Shown in pieces: positions 46,640 to 56,670 of a stretch of DNA of 64,000 bases. Source of the DNA: Aureimonas altamirensis (lineage in GTDB: Bacteria > Pseudomonadota > Alphaproteobacteria > Rhizobiales > Rhizobiaceae); contig NZ_BBWQ01000001.1 in NCBI RefSeq assembly GCF_001463885.1, positions 1-64,000 of the forward strand, given 5' to 3'. A model generated the notes under the pieces. The model had not been told where the DNA came from, ran no database searches, and saw only the letters and a list, made by a program, of their open reading frames with translations. The stretch's first letter is position 1. Every line of letters starts with the position of its first letter. The position numbers and the translations under genes are program-made.

Positions 46640-48319
46640 GTGACCGCATTTCCATCCGATATCGACATATCGCGGGCGGCTTCCAAGCTGCCGATCGCCG
46701 AGGTGGCGGCGCGCCTGGACATACCTGACGAGGCGCTGGTGCCCTACGGACGCGACAAGGCCAAGGTCGAGCGCGCGTTTCTGGACGGCCTGTCGGGCCG
46801 CCCCGACGGCAAGCTGATACTGGTGACGGCGATCAACCCCACCCCGGCCGGAGAGGGCAAGACCACGACGACGGTCGGCCTTGGCGACGGGCTCAATGCC
46901 ATCGGCCGCAGAGCCGCCATCTGCCTGCGCGAACCATCGCTCGGGCCCTGCTTCGGCCAGAAGGGCGGCGCGGCGGGCGGTGGACGTGCGCAGGTGGTGC
47001 CGATGGAAGACATCAACCTGCATTTCACCGGCGATTTCCACGCCATCACCTCGGCGCACAATCTTCTGGCGGCCATGGTGGACAATCACATCCACTGGGG
47101 CAATGCGCTGGGGCTCGATCCGCGCCGGGTCGTCTGGCGGCGCGTGGTGGACATGAACGACCGTGCGCTGCGCGACATCGTCGTATCGCTCGGGGGGCCG
47201 TCCAACGGCATGCCGCGCGAAACCGGCTTCGACATCACCGTCGCATCGGAAGTCATGGCCATCGTGTGCCTGGCGTCCGACATCGCGGACCTGGAGGCGC
47301 GGCTGGGCCGCATCGTGGTGGGCTACCGCCAGGACCGGAGCGCCGTCACGGCCGCCGACCTGAAGGCGACGGGGGCGATGGCCGCGCTGCTGCGCGATGC
47401 GATGCTGCCCAACCTCGTGCAGACGCTGGAAAACAACCCGGCCTTCGTGCATGGCGGCCCCTTTGCCAATATCGCCCATGGCTGCAACTCGGTGGTGGCC
47501 ACGAAGGCGGCGCTGAAGCTGGCCGACTATGTCGTCACCGAGGCCGGCTTCGGCGCCGATCTCGGCGCCGAGAAGTTCTTCGATATCAAGTGCCGCATGG
47601 CGGGCCTGCGCCCCGACGCGACGGTGATCGTGGCGACGGTGCGCGCCCTCAAGATGAATGGCGGCGTCGCCCGGTCGGCACTGGCGAGCGAGAATGTCGA
47701 GGCGCTACGCAAGGGCGCCGCCAATCTGGGCCGGCACATCGAGAATGTGCGCGGCTTCGGCGTGCCCGTCATCGTGGCGATCAACCATTTCGCAACGGAC
47801 ACCGCGGCCGAGCTCGATGCCCTCAAGGCCTATGTGGCGCGGATGGGGGTGGAGGCCGTCGTCTGCCGGCATTGGGCCGAAGGGTCTTCCGGCATACTGG
47901 AACTGGCGCAAAAGGTGGCGGCGCTGGCCGATGGCGGCACGGCCGATTTCGCGCCCATCTATGCCGACGACCTCAGCCTCATCGGCAAGGTCGAGACCGT
48001 CGTGCGCCGTATCTATCGCGGCAAGGCGGTGACGGCCGAGCCGCAGGTGATGAAGGAGCTGGAGCGGTTCGAAGCGGCGGGCTTCGGCCATCTGCCGGTC
48101 TGCCTTGCCAAGACGCCTTACTCCTTCTCGACCGACCCCGCGCTGATCGGCGCACCGGAGGGGCATATCGTGCATATCCGCGATGTGCGGCTGTCGGCCG
48201 GCGCAGGCTTCGTCGTCGTCATCTGCGGCGATATCCTGACCATGCCGGGGCTGCCGCGCACCCCGGCGGCCGAACATATCTCGCTGGGTCTGGACGGCCT
48301 TATCGAAGGCCTCTCCTGA
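46640..48319 (+). CDS. fhs: Formate-tetrahydrofolate ligase
   Basis: The 559-aa protein has the family P-loop [18 protein letters not shown] near residue 70, [18 protein letters not shown] near 96 and [15 protein letters not shown] near 134, with [13 protein letters not shown] in the C-terminal half; all are standard for FTHFS. It makes 10-formyl-THF from formate, THF and ATP. The GTG start follows AAGGGGA. It is divergent from choWV. Because choline and betaine breakdown and the oxidases at 16-19 kb release C1 units, it may recover them into folate metabolism. Confidence 0.96.
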   Translation: MTAFPSDIDISRAASKLPIAEVAARLDIPDEALVPYGRDKAKVERAFLDGLSGRPDGKLILVTAINPTPAGEGKTTTTVGLGDGLNAIGRRAAICLREPSLGPCFGQKGGAAGGGRAQVVPMEDINLHFTGDFHAITSAHNLLAAMVDNHIHWGNALGLDPRRVVWRRVVDMNDRALRDIVVSLGGPSNGMPRETGFDITVASEVMAIVCLASDIADLEARLGRIVVGYRQDRSAVTAADLKATGAMAALLRDAMLPNLVQTLENNPAFVHGGPFANIAHGCNSVVATKAALKLADYVVTEAGFGADLGAEKFFDIKCRMAGLRPDATVIVATVRALKMNGGVARSALASENVEALRKGAANLGRHIENVRGFGVPVIVAINHFATDTAAELDALKAYVARMGVEAVVCRHWAEGSSGILELAQKVAALADGGTADFAPIYADDLSLIGKVETVVRRIYRGKAVTAEPQVMKELERFEAAGFGHLPVCLAKTPYSFSTDPALIGAPEGHIVHIRDVRLSAGAGFVVVICGDILTMPGLPRTPAAEHISLGLDGLIEGLS

Positions 48320-48406
48320 AGACCTGGAGTTGCAAAGCAAAGGCAAGTTCGGGCCGGCATCGTTTTTCGTTTGCGCACCGGCCCGGCAGGCGCTAACGCT
48401 TTGCCC

Positions 48407-48454
48407 ATGAATATGATGTGCACGAACGACAGGCTTTGGTGGCAGGCTCGCTAA
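48407..48454 (+). CDS. trpL: trp operon leader peptide (15 aa)
   Basis: The leader encodes MNMMCTNDRLWWQAR, with two adjacent Trp codons (48437-48442) near its end. It is 108 bases upstream of trpEG and directly before an antiterminator and terminator pair. This is the layout of the rhizobial trpE(G) attenuator: low charged tRNA-Trp stalls the ribosome on the Trp codons and permits readthrough. The ribosome site is weak. Confidence 0.88.
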   Translation: MNMMCTNDRLWWQAR

Positions 48455-48455
48455 C

Positions 48456-48519
48456 GGCGGCCGACGACCATTCGTGTGTTCGATCAGATGGGCCGCCACG
48501 GGAAACCGGCGGCCTTTTT
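48456..48519 (+). terminator. trp attenuator: antiterminator and terminator
   Basis: The terminator is GGCCGCC (48491-48497) paired with GGCGGCC (48508-48514), followed by five T (48515-48519). An upstream copy of GGCGGCC at 48456-48462, two bases after the leader stop, can pair with the same GGCCGCC arm and so form the competing antiterminator. The switch therefore depends on the ribosome's position on trpL. Confidence 0.85.
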
Positions 48520-48562
48520 CGTTTGTGCCGCCGCCGAGGCTTATTGCGAAGGGAAGGCGAGA

Positions 48563-50752
48563 ATGAGCCTGGATAGTCAGTCCGACGGTACGGAAAGCTA
48601 CGTGACGGAAGGCGGCGTCACCATTACCCGCCGGCGCCGGCCGATCGAGTATGCCGGCGCGATCGACCCGGTGATCGACCGGCTGGATACGCGGCGCGGG
48701 GCGGTCTTCTCGTCCAACTACGAGTATCCCGGCCGCTATACGCGCTGGGATACGGCGATCGTGGACCCGCCGGTCGTCATCACGGCCAGCGGCCGCCAGA
48801 TGCGGATCGAGGCGCTGAACCCGCGCGGCGAGGTGCTGGTAAGCCTGATCCACCAGGCAATCGACGGCAATGCCGATATCGCCGCCATGACGCGCGAGGG
48901 CGGCCGTATAGATCTGACGGTCAAGGAGCCCGACCGCGCCTTCACCGAGGAAGAGCGCTCGCGCATGCCGACCGTCTTTTCGGTGCTGCGGCTGATCGTG
49001 CAGCTTTTCAAGTCGCACGAAAACGGCGACCTCGGCCTCTACGGCGCCTTCGGCTACGATCTTGCTTTCCAGTTCGACCCCGTGACGCAGCATCTGGCCC
49101 GGCCGGACGACCAGCGCGACCTTGTCCTGTTCCTGCCGGACGAGGTCCACACGGCCGACCACTATTCCGCGACGGCCTATATCGACAGTTTCGAGTTCTC
49201 CAGGGACGGCCTGACCACGGAAGGCTTGCCCGGCGGCGGCCCCGAGGCGCCCTACCGCGCGGCGGATGCAGCGCCCGCGCGCGGCGACCACGAGCCCGGC
49301 GAGTATGCGCGGCTGGTGCGCCGCGCCAAGGAAAAGTTCATGCGCGGCGACCTCTTCGAGGTCGTGCCGGGGCAGACCTTCTACGAAGAGTGCAAGACGG
49401 CGCCGTCCGCCGTGTCGCGCCGGCTGAAGTCGATCAACCCGTCGCCCTATTCGTTCTTCATCAATCTCGGCGACAACGAGTTTCTGATCGGCGCAAGCCC
49501 GGAAATGTTCGTGCGCGTCAGCGGCCGCCGGGTGGAAACCTGCCCGATCTCCGGCACGATCCGCCGCGGCGAGGATGCGATCTCCGATTCCGAGCAGATC
49601 CTCAAGCTCTTGAACTCGCGCAAGGACGAGTCGGAACTCACCATGTGTTCCGATGTCGACCGCAACGACAAGAGCCGCGTCTGCGAGCCGGGCTCGGTGC
49701 GCGTTATCGGGCGCCGTCAGATCGAGATGTATTCGCGGCTGATCCATACGGTGGACCACATCGAAGGGCGCCTGCGCGACGGCATGGACGCGATGGACGC
49801 GTTCCTGTCGCATGCCTGGGCCGTGACCGTGACGGGCGCGCCCAAGCTGTGGGCCATGCGCTTCATCGAAAGCCACGAGAAGAGCCCGCGCGCCTGGTAT
49901 GGCGGCGCGGTGGGCATGATGCACTTCAACGGCGACATGAACACCGGGCTGACGCTGCGCACCATCCGCCTGCGCAACGGCATCGCCGAGGTGCGCGCCG
50001 GAGCCACGCTTCTCTACGATTCCAACCCGGAAGAAGAAGAGGCCGAGACCGAGTTGAAGGCATCCGCCTTCCTGGCAGCGATCCGCGAGGCGGGGACCGA
50101 CGCGGTCCACCCCGAAAAGGCTGCACGCGTACCGGTGGGGAAGGGCGTGCGCGTCCTTCTGGTGGACCACGAGGACAGCTTCGTGCACACGCTGGCAAAC
50201 TACATCAGGCAGACCGGCGCGGAGGTGACGACGGTGCGCACGCCCGTGCCCGCCGAGATCTTCGACCGGGTGCAACCCGACCTCGTGGTGCTTTCGCCCG
50301 GGCCGGGCAACCCGGACGATTTCGATTGCCGCGCCACGATCGACGCATCGCGCCGGCGCAGCCTGCCGATCTTCGGCGTATGCCTTGGCCTGCAGGCCCT
50401 GGCGGAGGCCTATGGCGGTACGCTGCGCACCCTGCATGTCCCCGTCCATGGCAAGCCCTCGCGTATCCGCGTCAACCGGCCGGGCGTGATCTTCGAAGGG
50501 TTGCCGTCGGAAGTGACGGTGGGGCGCTATCACTCGATCTTCGCGGACCCGGTGCGTCTGTCGCGCGATTTCGACGTGACGGCCGAAACGGACGACGGCG
50601 TCGTCATGGCGTTCGAGCATCGCAGCGAGCCGGTGGCGGCGGTGCAGTTCCACCCCGAAAGCATCATGAGTCTCGGCGGCGAGGCCGGGATGCGCATGAT
50701 CGAAAACATCGTCGCCAACCTGCCACGCAAGGCCAGGGTCAAGGCTGCGTAG
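48563..50752 (+). CDS. trpE(G): Anthranilate synthase, fused TrpE-TrpG
   Basis: The 729-aa protein joins the chorismate-binding synthase component (about 1-510; [48 protein letters not shown] and [10 protein letters not shown]) to a class I glutamine amidotransferase (about 530-729; [15 protein letters not shown], nucleophile Cys in [16 protein letters not shown], and the His-Glu pair in [10 protein letters not shown]). It makes anthranilate from chorismate and glutamine. The fusion is characteristic of rhizobia and relatives. The ATG at 48563 has a GGGAAGG site. Expression is controlled by the trpL attenuator upstream. Confidence 0.97.
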   Translation: MSLDSQSDGTESYVTEGGVTITRRRRPIEYAGAIDPVIDRLDTRRGAVFSSNYEYPGRYTRWDTAIVDPPVVITASGRQMRIEALNPRGEVLVSLIHQAIDGNADIAAMTREGGRIDLTVKEPDRAFTEEERSRMPTVFSVLRLIVQLFKSHENGDLGLYGAFGYDLAFQFDPVTQHLARPDDQRDLVLFLPDEVHTADHYSATAYIDSFEFSRDGLTTEGLPGGGPEAPYRAADAAPARGDHEPGEYARLVRRAKEKFMRGDLFEVVPGQTFYEECKTAPSAVSRRLKSINPSPYSFFINLGDNEFLIGASPEMFVRVSGRRVETCPISGTIRRGEDAISDSEQILKLLNSRKDESELTMCSDVDRNDKSRVCEPGSVRVIGRRQIEMYSRLIHTVDHIEGRLRDGMDAMDAFLSHAWAVTVTGAPKLWAMRFIESHEKSPRAWYGGAVGMMHFNGDMNTGLTLRTIRLRNGIAEVRAGATLLYDSNPEEEEAETELKASAFLAAIREAGTDAVHPEKAARVPVGKGVRVLLVDHEDSFVHTLANYIRQTGAEVTTVRTPVPAEIFDRVQPDLVVLSPGPGNPDDFDCRATIDASRRRSLPIFGVCLGLQALAEAYGGTLRTLHVPVHGKPSRIRVNRPGVIFEGLPSEVTVGRYHSIFADPVRLSRDFDVTAETDDGVVMAFEHRSEPVAAVQFHPESIMSLGGEAGMRMIENIVANLPRKARVKAA

Positions 50753-50768
50753 GCGGGAGGGCGTCGGC

Positions 50769-51665
50769 GTGGTGCAATTGAGGACCGCCAACCACATCGC
50801 CATGGCGACGATCGTCGTCGCCGTGGTGGTGCTGGGGCTGAAATACATCGCCTTCCTGGCGACCGGCTCCGTCGCGCTGTATTCGGATGCGCTGGAATCC
50901 GTCGTCAACGTGGTCGCCAGCCTGGCGGCGCTGTGGGCCATCAACGTCTCCGCCCGCCCGGCCGATGCCGACCACCCCTTCGGACACCACAAGGCAGAGT
51001 ATTTCTCGGCCGTCCTCGAGGGCGTTCTGATTACCGTCGCCGCGCTTCTTATCCTGCGCGAGGCATGGGGCGCCTATCTGGAGCCGCGTACGCTGGACAC
51101 GCCCTTCAAGGGCATGGCCATCAACGCGGTCGCGACGGCGATCAACGCTTTCTGGGCCCTGTTCCTGCTGCGGCAGGGAAAGGCGCGCCGCTCGCCGGCG
51201 CTTCTGGCCGACGGGCGGCACATCATGGCCGACGTGTTCACCTCGGTCGGCGTACTCGCGGGCCTTCTGCTGGCGGTGACGACGGGCTGGCACATCCTCG
51301 ATCCGCTGATGGCCGCGCTGGTGGCGTTGAACATCCTGCGCGAAGGGGTGAAGGTCGTTACCTCGTCGCTGTCGGGCCTGATGGACCAGGCCATGGACCC
51401 GCAGGAACTGGACCTGGTGCGCGATATCATCTCGCAGCAGGCCGACGGCGCCCTGGAGGTGCACGACCTCAAGACGCGCCATGCCGGCCCTGCCTTCTTC
51501 ATCGAATTCCACATGGTGGTGCCCAGCACGATGACGGTGGGCGCATCCCACGCGATCTGCGACCGGATCGAGGACGCCCTGCAGGAAGGCTTTCCGGCGG
51601 CGCGCGTGCTGATCCATGTGGAGCCCGAGGAAGAGGCCAAGCAGACCGGGGTGCCGGTCCTGTGA
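50769..51665 (+). CDS. Cation diffusion facilitator (CDF) metal transporter
   Basis: The 298-aa protein has six hydrophobic segments and the CDF metal-site motifs: SDALESVVNVVASLAAL in helix 2, the histidine loop DADHPFGHHKAEYFSA, and LADGRHIMADVFTSVGVL in helix 5. The C-terminal domain (about 205-290; LEVHDLKTRHAGPAFFIEFH) is the cytoplasmic ferredoxin-like domain. It exports divalent metal such as Zn, Fe, Co or Mn; specificity cannot be told. The GTG start is preceded by a GGGAGGG site, 16 bases after the trpEG stop, so it may read through from that gene. Confidence 0.93.
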   Translation: MVQLRTANHIAMATIVVAVVVLGLKYIAFLATGSVALYSDALESVVNVVASLAALWAINVSARPADADHPFGHHKAEYFSAVLEGVLITVAALLILREAWGAYLEPRTLDTPFKGMAINAVATAINAFWALFLLRQGKARRSPALLADGRHIMADVFTSVGVLAGLLLAVTTGWHILDPLMAALVALNILREGVKVVTSSLSGLMDQAMDPQELDLVRDIISQQADGALEVHDLKTRHAGPAFFIEFHMVVPSTMTVGASHAICDRIEDALQEGFPAARVLIHVEPEEEAKQTGVPVL

Positions 51666-51718
51666 ACCATAACCACAAGGGGCTTGCTTTTGCGCCTGAG
51701 GCGAAGCAATTTGCAGCC

Positions 51719-51832
51719 ATGACGATTCACACGGCACACGGAATGGAAAGGTCTGGCGGCAACGCAGGCATTTTCGCGTCTGCCGGTCGTGGCCTTCTTC
51801 TTCTCCTTAGCGGCGGTCGTCGGGCCCGTTGA
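51719..51832 (+). CDS. Leu-rich leader peptide upstream of leuA
   Basis: A 37-codon frame contains five consecutive Leu codons at 51794-51808 (RGLLLLLSGG) and ends 136 bases before leuA. A shorter form may begin at the ATG at 51743. A run of codons for the end product, just before the biosynthetic gene, is the mark of attenuation control. Two mutually exclusive stems share GCCCGGC at 51840-51846: one with 51819-51825, the other with 51854-51860. No T-run was found, so the mechanism may act on translation of leuA. Confidence 0.6.
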   Translation: MTIHTAHGMERSGGNAGIFASAGRGLLLLLSGGRRAR

Positions 51833-51968
51833 GAGGGACGCCCGGCGGTCGGAGCCGGCGTTCGATGGACGTAAACGTCCCCCTCGGAAAAATCTGGAAC
51901 ATCAATCCGACAGGCTCCCGCCGGCACGGAGGATCGCCGGCCCGGCAGCCATTGAAGAGGCAAGAAAC

Positions 51969-53690
51969 ATGTCACATACCGCCCGCACGAGCCGGCCAGT
52001 CATGACCCGTGCCGCCGAGAAATATCAGCCCTATCCGCATGTCGACCTGAGCGACCGGCAATGGCCGTCGCGGCGCATCGAGACCGCGCCCATCTGGTGC
52101 TCGGTGGACCTGCGCGATGGCAACCAGGCGCTCGTCGACCCGATGGGCCACGACCGCAAGGCGCGCATGTTCGCGCTGCTCAAGGACATGAACTTCAAGG
52201 AAATCGAGATCGGTTTCCCGTCCGCGTCGCAAACCGACTTCGACTTCACCCGCTGGGCGGTGGAAGAGGGCGGCGTGGCCGACGACGTATCCTTGCAGGT
52301 GCTGGTGCAATGCCGGCCCGAACTGATCGCCCGTACCTTCGAGTCGCTCGAGGGCGCGCGTCGTCCGATCGTTCATTTCTACAACTCCACCAGCGAGTTG
52401 CAGCGCCGCGTCGTGTTCCAGAAGGACCGGGTCGGCATCAAGCAGATCGCCGTGGACGCCGCCAAGATGATCGCCGAGATGGCGGACAAGGCCGGCGGCG
52501 GCTTCCGCTTCCAGTACTCGCCGGAAAGCTTCACCGGGACGGAGCTGGAGTTCGCGCTGGAGATCTGCAACGCCGTCACCGAGGTTCTGCAGCCGACGCC
52601 CGAGAACCGGTTGATCCTCAATCTGCCGGCAACGGTGGAAATGTCGACGCCCAACATCCATGCCGACCAGATCGAATGGATGAGCCGGAACCTCGACAAT
52701 CGCGAGGCGATCATCCTGTCGCTGCATCCGCACAATGATCGGGGCACCGCCATCGCCGCCACCGAGCTGGGCCTGATGGCCGGTGCGGACCGCGTCGAGG
52801 GAACCCTGTTCGGCAATGGCGAGCGCACCGGCAACGTGGACATCGTCACGCTGGCGCTCAACATGTTCACGCAGGGCGTGGACCCGGAGCTGGACGTATC
52901 GGACATCAACCGCATCAAGGATGTCTACGAATACTGCAACCAGCTGCGCATTCCCGAGCGGCACCCCTATGTGGGCGAACTGGTCTACACGGCGTTCTCC
53001 GGCTCGCACCAGGACGCCATCAACAAGGGCATGAAGGCGGCGAAGGCAGCCAACACGCCGCTGTGGGAAGTGCCCTATCTGCCGATCGATCCCAAGGATG
53101 TCGGCCGCAGCTACGAGGCCATCATCCGGATCAACAGCCAGTCGGGCAAGGGCGGCATCGCCTATGTCCTGCAGGCGGACTACGGCCTCAACCTGCCGCG
53201 CAACCTGCAGATCGAGTTCCGTGAGGAAATCCAGCGCATCACGGATATCGAGGGCAAGGAACTGCCCGTGCGCCGCATCTACGAGCAGTTCCTGGAGACC
53301 TATGTCGACCAGCCCGACGCACCCCTGTCCTTCATCGAGCACATGACCCGGTCGGATGGCGGCTCGCGCACCGACCGGCTGGTGGAGGCGGTGATCCGCG
53401 ACGGCACTGAGGAAGTGCGCATCGAGGGGCGGGGCACGGGGCCTATCGACGGCTTCATCGACGCCCTGTCGCGCCATACGGGCATCGACATGTCGGTTGC
53501 CGACTATTCGGAGCACTCGCTGCAGCGCGGCTCCAACGCGACGGCGATCTCCTACATGGAAATCGAGTATCCCGGCGGACGCGTCTTCGGCGCCGGCATC
53601 GACCACAACATCGTGGCCGCGTCGTTGAAGGCCATTGTGGCCGCCGCCAACCGCGCCATCGTCGCGCTCAAGGCTGCGAAGGCGGCCTGA
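51969..53690 (+). CDS. leuA: 2-isopropylmalate synthase
   Basis: The 573-aa protein has the HMGL-like barrel with CSVDLRDGNQALVDPM near residue 43 (metal Asp in LRDGNQ), the HPHNDRGTAIAATELGLMAG block with two metal His, and GNGERTGNVDIV. The C-terminal LeuA regulatory domain (about 440-565), which binds leucine for feedback inhibition, is present. It condenses acetyl-CoA with 2-ketoisovalerate in the first committed step to leucine. The ATG at 51969 follows a GAAGAGG site. A strong terminator follows at 53699. Confidence 0.97.
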   Translation: MSHTARTSRPVMTRAAEKYQPYPHVDLSDRQWPSRRIETAPIWCSVDLRDGNQALVDPMGHDRKARMFALLKDMNFKEIEIGFPSASQTDFDFTRWAVEEGGVADDVSLQVLVQCRPELIARTFESLEGARRPIVHFYNSTSELQRRVVFQKDRVGIKQIAVDAAKMIAEMADKAGGGFRFQYSPESFTGTELEFALEICNAVTEVLQPTPENRLILNLPATVEMSTPNIHADQIEWMSRNLDNREAIILSLHPHNDRGTAIAATELGLMAGADRVEGTLFGNGERTGNVDIVTLALNMFTQGVDPELDVSDINRIKDVYEYCNQLRIPERHPYVGELVYTAFSGSHQDAINKGMKAAKAANTPLWEVPYLPIDPKDVGRSYEAIIRINSQSGKGGIAYVLQADYGLNLPRNLQIEFREEIQRITDIEGKELPVRRIYEQFLETYVDQPDAPLSFIEHMTRSDGGSRTDRLVEAVIRDGTEEVRIEGRGTGPIDGFIDALSRHTGIDMSVADYSEHSLQRGSNATAISYMEIEYPGGRVFGAGIDHNIVAASLKAIVAAANRAIVALKAAKAA

Positions 53691-53698
53691 TCGGCATC

Positions 53699-53737
53699 GC
53701 GACGGCGGGCTTGCCTGGCCCGCCGTCGCACTTTTTT
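53699..53737 (+). terminator. Rho-independent terminator of leuA
   Basis: A perfect 12-bp stem (53699-53710 with 53718-53729) with a 7-base loop is followed by ACTTTTTT, the T-run at 53732-53737. It begins 8 bases after the leuA stop. It is the clearest simple intrinsic terminator in the window. Confidence 0.95.
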
Positions 53738-53792
53738 AACGAGCGTCGGTGTCTAATGCCCTCCGAAATGCGGAATGCATCGGAGTTGCGAC

Positions 53793-54407
53793 ATGGCCGA
53801 GTTGAAACACGATATCGCGGTTGCCAAGGGCTCGCGCAGACTGGCGGACGCCGTACGCGCGGCGAAGATCGCCGCCGCGCAGCGGTCGGACATCGTCGTC
53901 GATATCCGCGAGGCCGAGAAGGCGCGGCTCGGCAGCCTGGCCGACGAAATGCGCGAAGTGGCCGACGCGGTGCCGCCGACGGACGACCTCTTCGACTTCA
54001 CCCTTTCGGAAGGGCCGCAGCCCCGCTACTGGGTGGACGGTACCGCGCATATTTCCATGGCGCGCGACCGCGTCACCTATCGCTTCATGCGGGAAACGCG
54101 GCTGGGCCGGGTGACGCTGGCCGAATCCACCGATGTGCAGCGCATGGTGGATGCGGTCACCGAATATGTAGCCGAGCGCATGGTCGAGCGGGATCGCGCC
54201 ATGGCGCTTTCCGACAGGGTCGCCACGCGCGGCGAGGGCGGAAAGCTGGTCATCGCCGCATCGGATCTGCAGGATGACATGGCGACGCCGGCCGCCAAGG
54301 ACCGCACCGGGCTGATGATGGCCGCTGCCTGGCTGCTGATCGGTTCCGTGCTGGGTGCAGGCGCGCTTGTGGGACTGTCGACCTATCTGTCCGCGCCGGT
54401 GCTGTAA
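53793..54407 (+). CDS. Hypothetical protein with C-terminal membrane anchor (204 aa)
   Basis: I recognise no named domain. The first 70 residues are charged and helical, the middle (about 70-130) looks like a small alpha/beta domain (PRYWVDGTAHISMARDRVTY), and the C-terminus is a single transmembrane segment (GLMMAAAWLLIGSVLGAGAL) with a short tail. That is a tail-anchored or bitopic inner-membrane protein with its bulk in the cytoplasm. A GGAG site precedes the ATG. Its last 25 bases overlap the 3' end of the convergent transporter gene. Confidence 0.75.
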   Translation: MAELKHDIAVAKGSRRLADAVRAAKIAAAQRSDIVVDIREAEKARLGSLADEMREVADAVPPTDDLFDFTLSEGPQPRYWVDGTAHISMARDRVTYRFMRETRLGRVTLAESTDVQRMVDAVTEYVAERMVERDRAMALSDRVATRGEGGKLVIAASDLQDDMATPAAKDRTGLMMAAAWLLIGSVLGAGALVGLSTYLSAPVL

Positions 54408-55579
54408 CCGGCCGCGCCGGAGACGGCGCGCTTCATCAGCAGGATCGCTGCCCCGGCGACGAGGCCCCAGAAGGCGGCACTGACGCCGAAGAAGGCGCTG
54501 CCCGACGCCGCGACCACAAAGCAGATGGCGGCGGCTTCCCGCTCGCCCGCATCTTCCATCGCCCCCTGGACGGAGGCCGCGAAGGCGCCCAGGAGCGCCA
54601 GCCCGGCAATCGCGCCGATCAGCAAAGGGGCATGCTCGGCAAAGGCGACGATCCACCCTGCCGCGAGGCCGAAGACGATATAGGCAAGGCCCGAGGAAAT
54701 GCCGGACAGATACCGCAACGCCTTGTCGGGCCCTGCCTCCGGCCCGGCGCACAAGGCGGCGGTGATCGCCGCCAGATTGATGGCGCAGCCGCCGAATGGC
54801 GCTGTCACCATGGTTGCCACACCGGTGGTGACGAAGATGGGCCCGGGTGCGGGATCGTAGCCGTTGAGCTTGATGATCGCGAGGCCGGGCACGTTCTGGG
54901 ATGCCATGGTGATGACGTAAAGCGGCAGGGCGATGCCGATGACCGCCGAAAGATGAAACTGCGGGATGGTGAAGACCGCCCCGGCGATGTCCGCGCCGCC
55001 GGGCAGGCTTGCCGCTCCCGGCCCGAGAACGACCAGAAGGATCGTCACCAGCGCCGCGATGGGCACCGCCGCGATCCGGCGCCAAAGGCCGACCAGGATG
55101 AATGTTGCGATGATGAGGCCGGTCTGGACGGGCATTCCGGCCAGGGCGCGAACCGGAGCGACGCACAGATCGAACAGGATGCCCGCCAGCATGGCGCTGG
55201 CCAGCGAGCGGGGAATCGCGGTGATCCAGCGGCCGAGGGGGCGCACGAGCCCGGTGAGGACGATGAGCGCGCCGGTAACGAGGAAAGCGCCGACGGCCGT
55301 TGCAAACCCGCCTTCCGGCACTCCGGCGATGGCCAGGAAGGCAGCGCCCGGCGTCGACCAGGCGATGGAAATCGGCATGCGCGTGCGCCAGGAATAGACG
55401 ATGCTGCACAGCCCCATGACGACCGACAGGGCAAGCAGTCCGGAGGCTGCCTGCGCCGGTGAGGCGCCGACGCCGCGCAGCCCCTGGACGATGACCGAAA
55501 AGCTGGACGAAAAGGCGATGACGGCCGTCAGAAGCCCGGCGGCCAGCGGCAGGATCTTGTTTGCGGATTGGGTATGCAT
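54383..55579 (-). CDS. BenE/benzoate-type membrane transporter
   Basis: The 398-aa protein has 11-12 hydrophobic segments and BenE-family landmarks: FSSSFSVIVQGLRGVGASPAQAASGL at the N-terminus, MPISIAWSTPGAAFLA near residue 68, ASQNVPGLAIIKLNGYDPAPG near 227 and APFGGCAINLAAITAAL near 265. Relatives are proton symporters for benzoate, but the family is also related to xanthine/uracil carriers and no benzoate genes are nearby, so the substrate is open. Confidence 0.88.
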   Translation of the reverse strand: MHTQSANKILPLAAGLLTAVIAFSSSFSVIVQGLRGVGASPAQAASGLLALSVVMGLCSIVYSWRTRMPISIAWSTPGAAFLAIAGVPEGGFATAVGAFLVTGALIVLTGLVRPLGRWITAIPRSLASAMLAGILFDLCVAPVRALAGMPVQTGLIIATFILVGLWRRIAAVPIAALVTILLVVLGPGAASLPGGADIAGAVFTIPQFHLSAVIGIALPLYVITMASQNVPGLAIIKLNGYDPAPGPIFVTTGVATMVTAPFGGCAINLAAITAALCAGPEAGPDKALRYLSGISSGLAYIVFGLAAGWIVAFAEHAPLLIGAIAGLALLGAFAASVQGAMEDAGEREAAAICFVVAASGSAFFGVSAAFWGLVAGAAILLMKRAVSGAAGYSTGADR

Positions 55580-55663
55580 GCCCGGCGCCAGCCTCGGATA
55601 TTGATGCTGTAACCTTCATAGAACGGCATTACCGGACGCCGCAACGAAAAACCGTCCCCGCGG

Positions 55664-56614
55664 TTACGGCGCGGTGCCGACCGCTTCTGCCTGTGCCTCT
55701 GCCGTCGTGCCATCGCCCAGCAGGCGGCGCTGCCGCACCCATCCGATGGCCTCGCCGTGCTGCCCGTAGCCGCGCTCGCGCTGCGTGAGCGACCATTCGC
55801 CCGGGCCACCATCGATCTCGAACAGGCTGTAGCGGGCGGCGGGCTTGTCGTGGCCGGCGCTTTGGCTTGCCGACGGAACACCGCAGACCGGAACCTTCAC
55901 CCCGCCCGGACCGGTGAGCCAGTAGAGCGTATCCAGATGCGTGTGCCCGTGCAGGACGAGCTCGGCCCCGGCATCGTGGATCACGCGCGAGAAGAATTGC
56001 TTGCCGATCAGCCGCTTCGACCACGCGGCCGCGCCCGGAACCGGCGGATGATGGATCAGCACGACCCGGAACAATCCCAGGCCATGGGCTTGCGTCAGCA
56101 GGCGGGCGGTCTGCAATGCCTGCCGGCGCTTGAAACTGCCGGTGGCGAAGAAGGGGGCGGTCGCCTCGGCGCTGGATGTGCCGATGATGGCGACGGGGCC
56201 GCGCACCCGCATGTAGGGAAAACGCCGGTCGTCGAATGACAGGCCGTCATCGCCGGTCATGTAGCCGTCCCACTCGCGGCAGGCACGGTTGAGTGCGCCC
56301 GGCACGTAGGCATCGTGATTGCCCGGCACCAGCGAAACCCAGTCGGGCTTGCCCAGATCCTCCAGCCAGAGGCGGGCGCCGTCGACTTCGGTCTTGGTCG
56401 CAAGATTGACGAGATCGCCGGTCACGGCCACATGATCGGGCTTCTGCTGGCGCAAGTCGGCAACGAGGTTCAGCAGCGTATCGCCGAACATGGCGCGCTT
56501 TCGGTTGCGCTGCCAGTTGATGTAACCGGTAATGCGCTTGGACGCGAGCTCGCGATACGAGACTTCGGGCAGGGGGCCGAGATGGATGTCGGAAAGATGG
56601 GCGAGTCGAAACAT
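55664..56614 (-). CDS. Calcineurin-like metallophosphoesterase
   Basis: The 316-aa protein has the five metal motifs in order: LSDIHLG (about 7-13), VTGDLVN near 64, VPGNHD near 96, IHHPP near 194 and HGHTH near 228. These define a binuclear metallophosphoesterase, resembling CpdA-like cyclic nucleotide phosphodiesterases. No signal peptide is seen. The start at 56614 places the first motif near the N-terminus, as in the family. It is divergent from the NUDIX gene. The physiological substrate is unknown. Confidence 0.92.
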   Translation of the reverse strand: MFRLAHLSDIHLGPLPEVSYRELASKRITGYINWQRNRKRAMFGDTLLNLVADLRQQKPDHVAVTGDLVNLATKTEVDGARLWLEDLGKPDWVSLVPGNHDAYVPGALNRACREWDGYMTGDDGLSFDDRRFPYMRVRGPVAIIGTSSAEATAPFFATGSFKRRQALQTARLLTQAHGLGLFRVVLIHHPPVPGAAAWSKRLIGKQFFSRVIHDAGAELVLHGHTHLDTLYWLTGPGGVKVPVCGVPSASQSAGHDKPAARYSLFEIDGGPGEWSLTQRERGYGQHGEAIGWVRQRRLLGDGTTAEAQAEAVGTAP

Positions 56615-56670
56615 CAGCGGCAATGTAAACCGGCAGCCGGTTTTGGAAAGAGCCGCGAGGTAACGGGCGC

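Noticed and set aside
48353-48391. GGGCCGG/CCGGCCC stem between fhs and trpL
   Set aside because: The T-run is inside the loop and not after the stem, so it is not a standard terminator for fhs.
47705-50992. 1,095-codon open frame antisense to fhs and trpEG
   Set aside because: The plus strand holds two well-defined enzymes and the trp attenuator; the antisense product has no recognisable motif.
53736-55619. 627-codon minus-strand frame overlapping the BenE-type transporter in another frame
   Set aside because: It is Arg-rich with no hydrophobic periodicity; the adjacent frame encodes the transporter with clear membrane segments.
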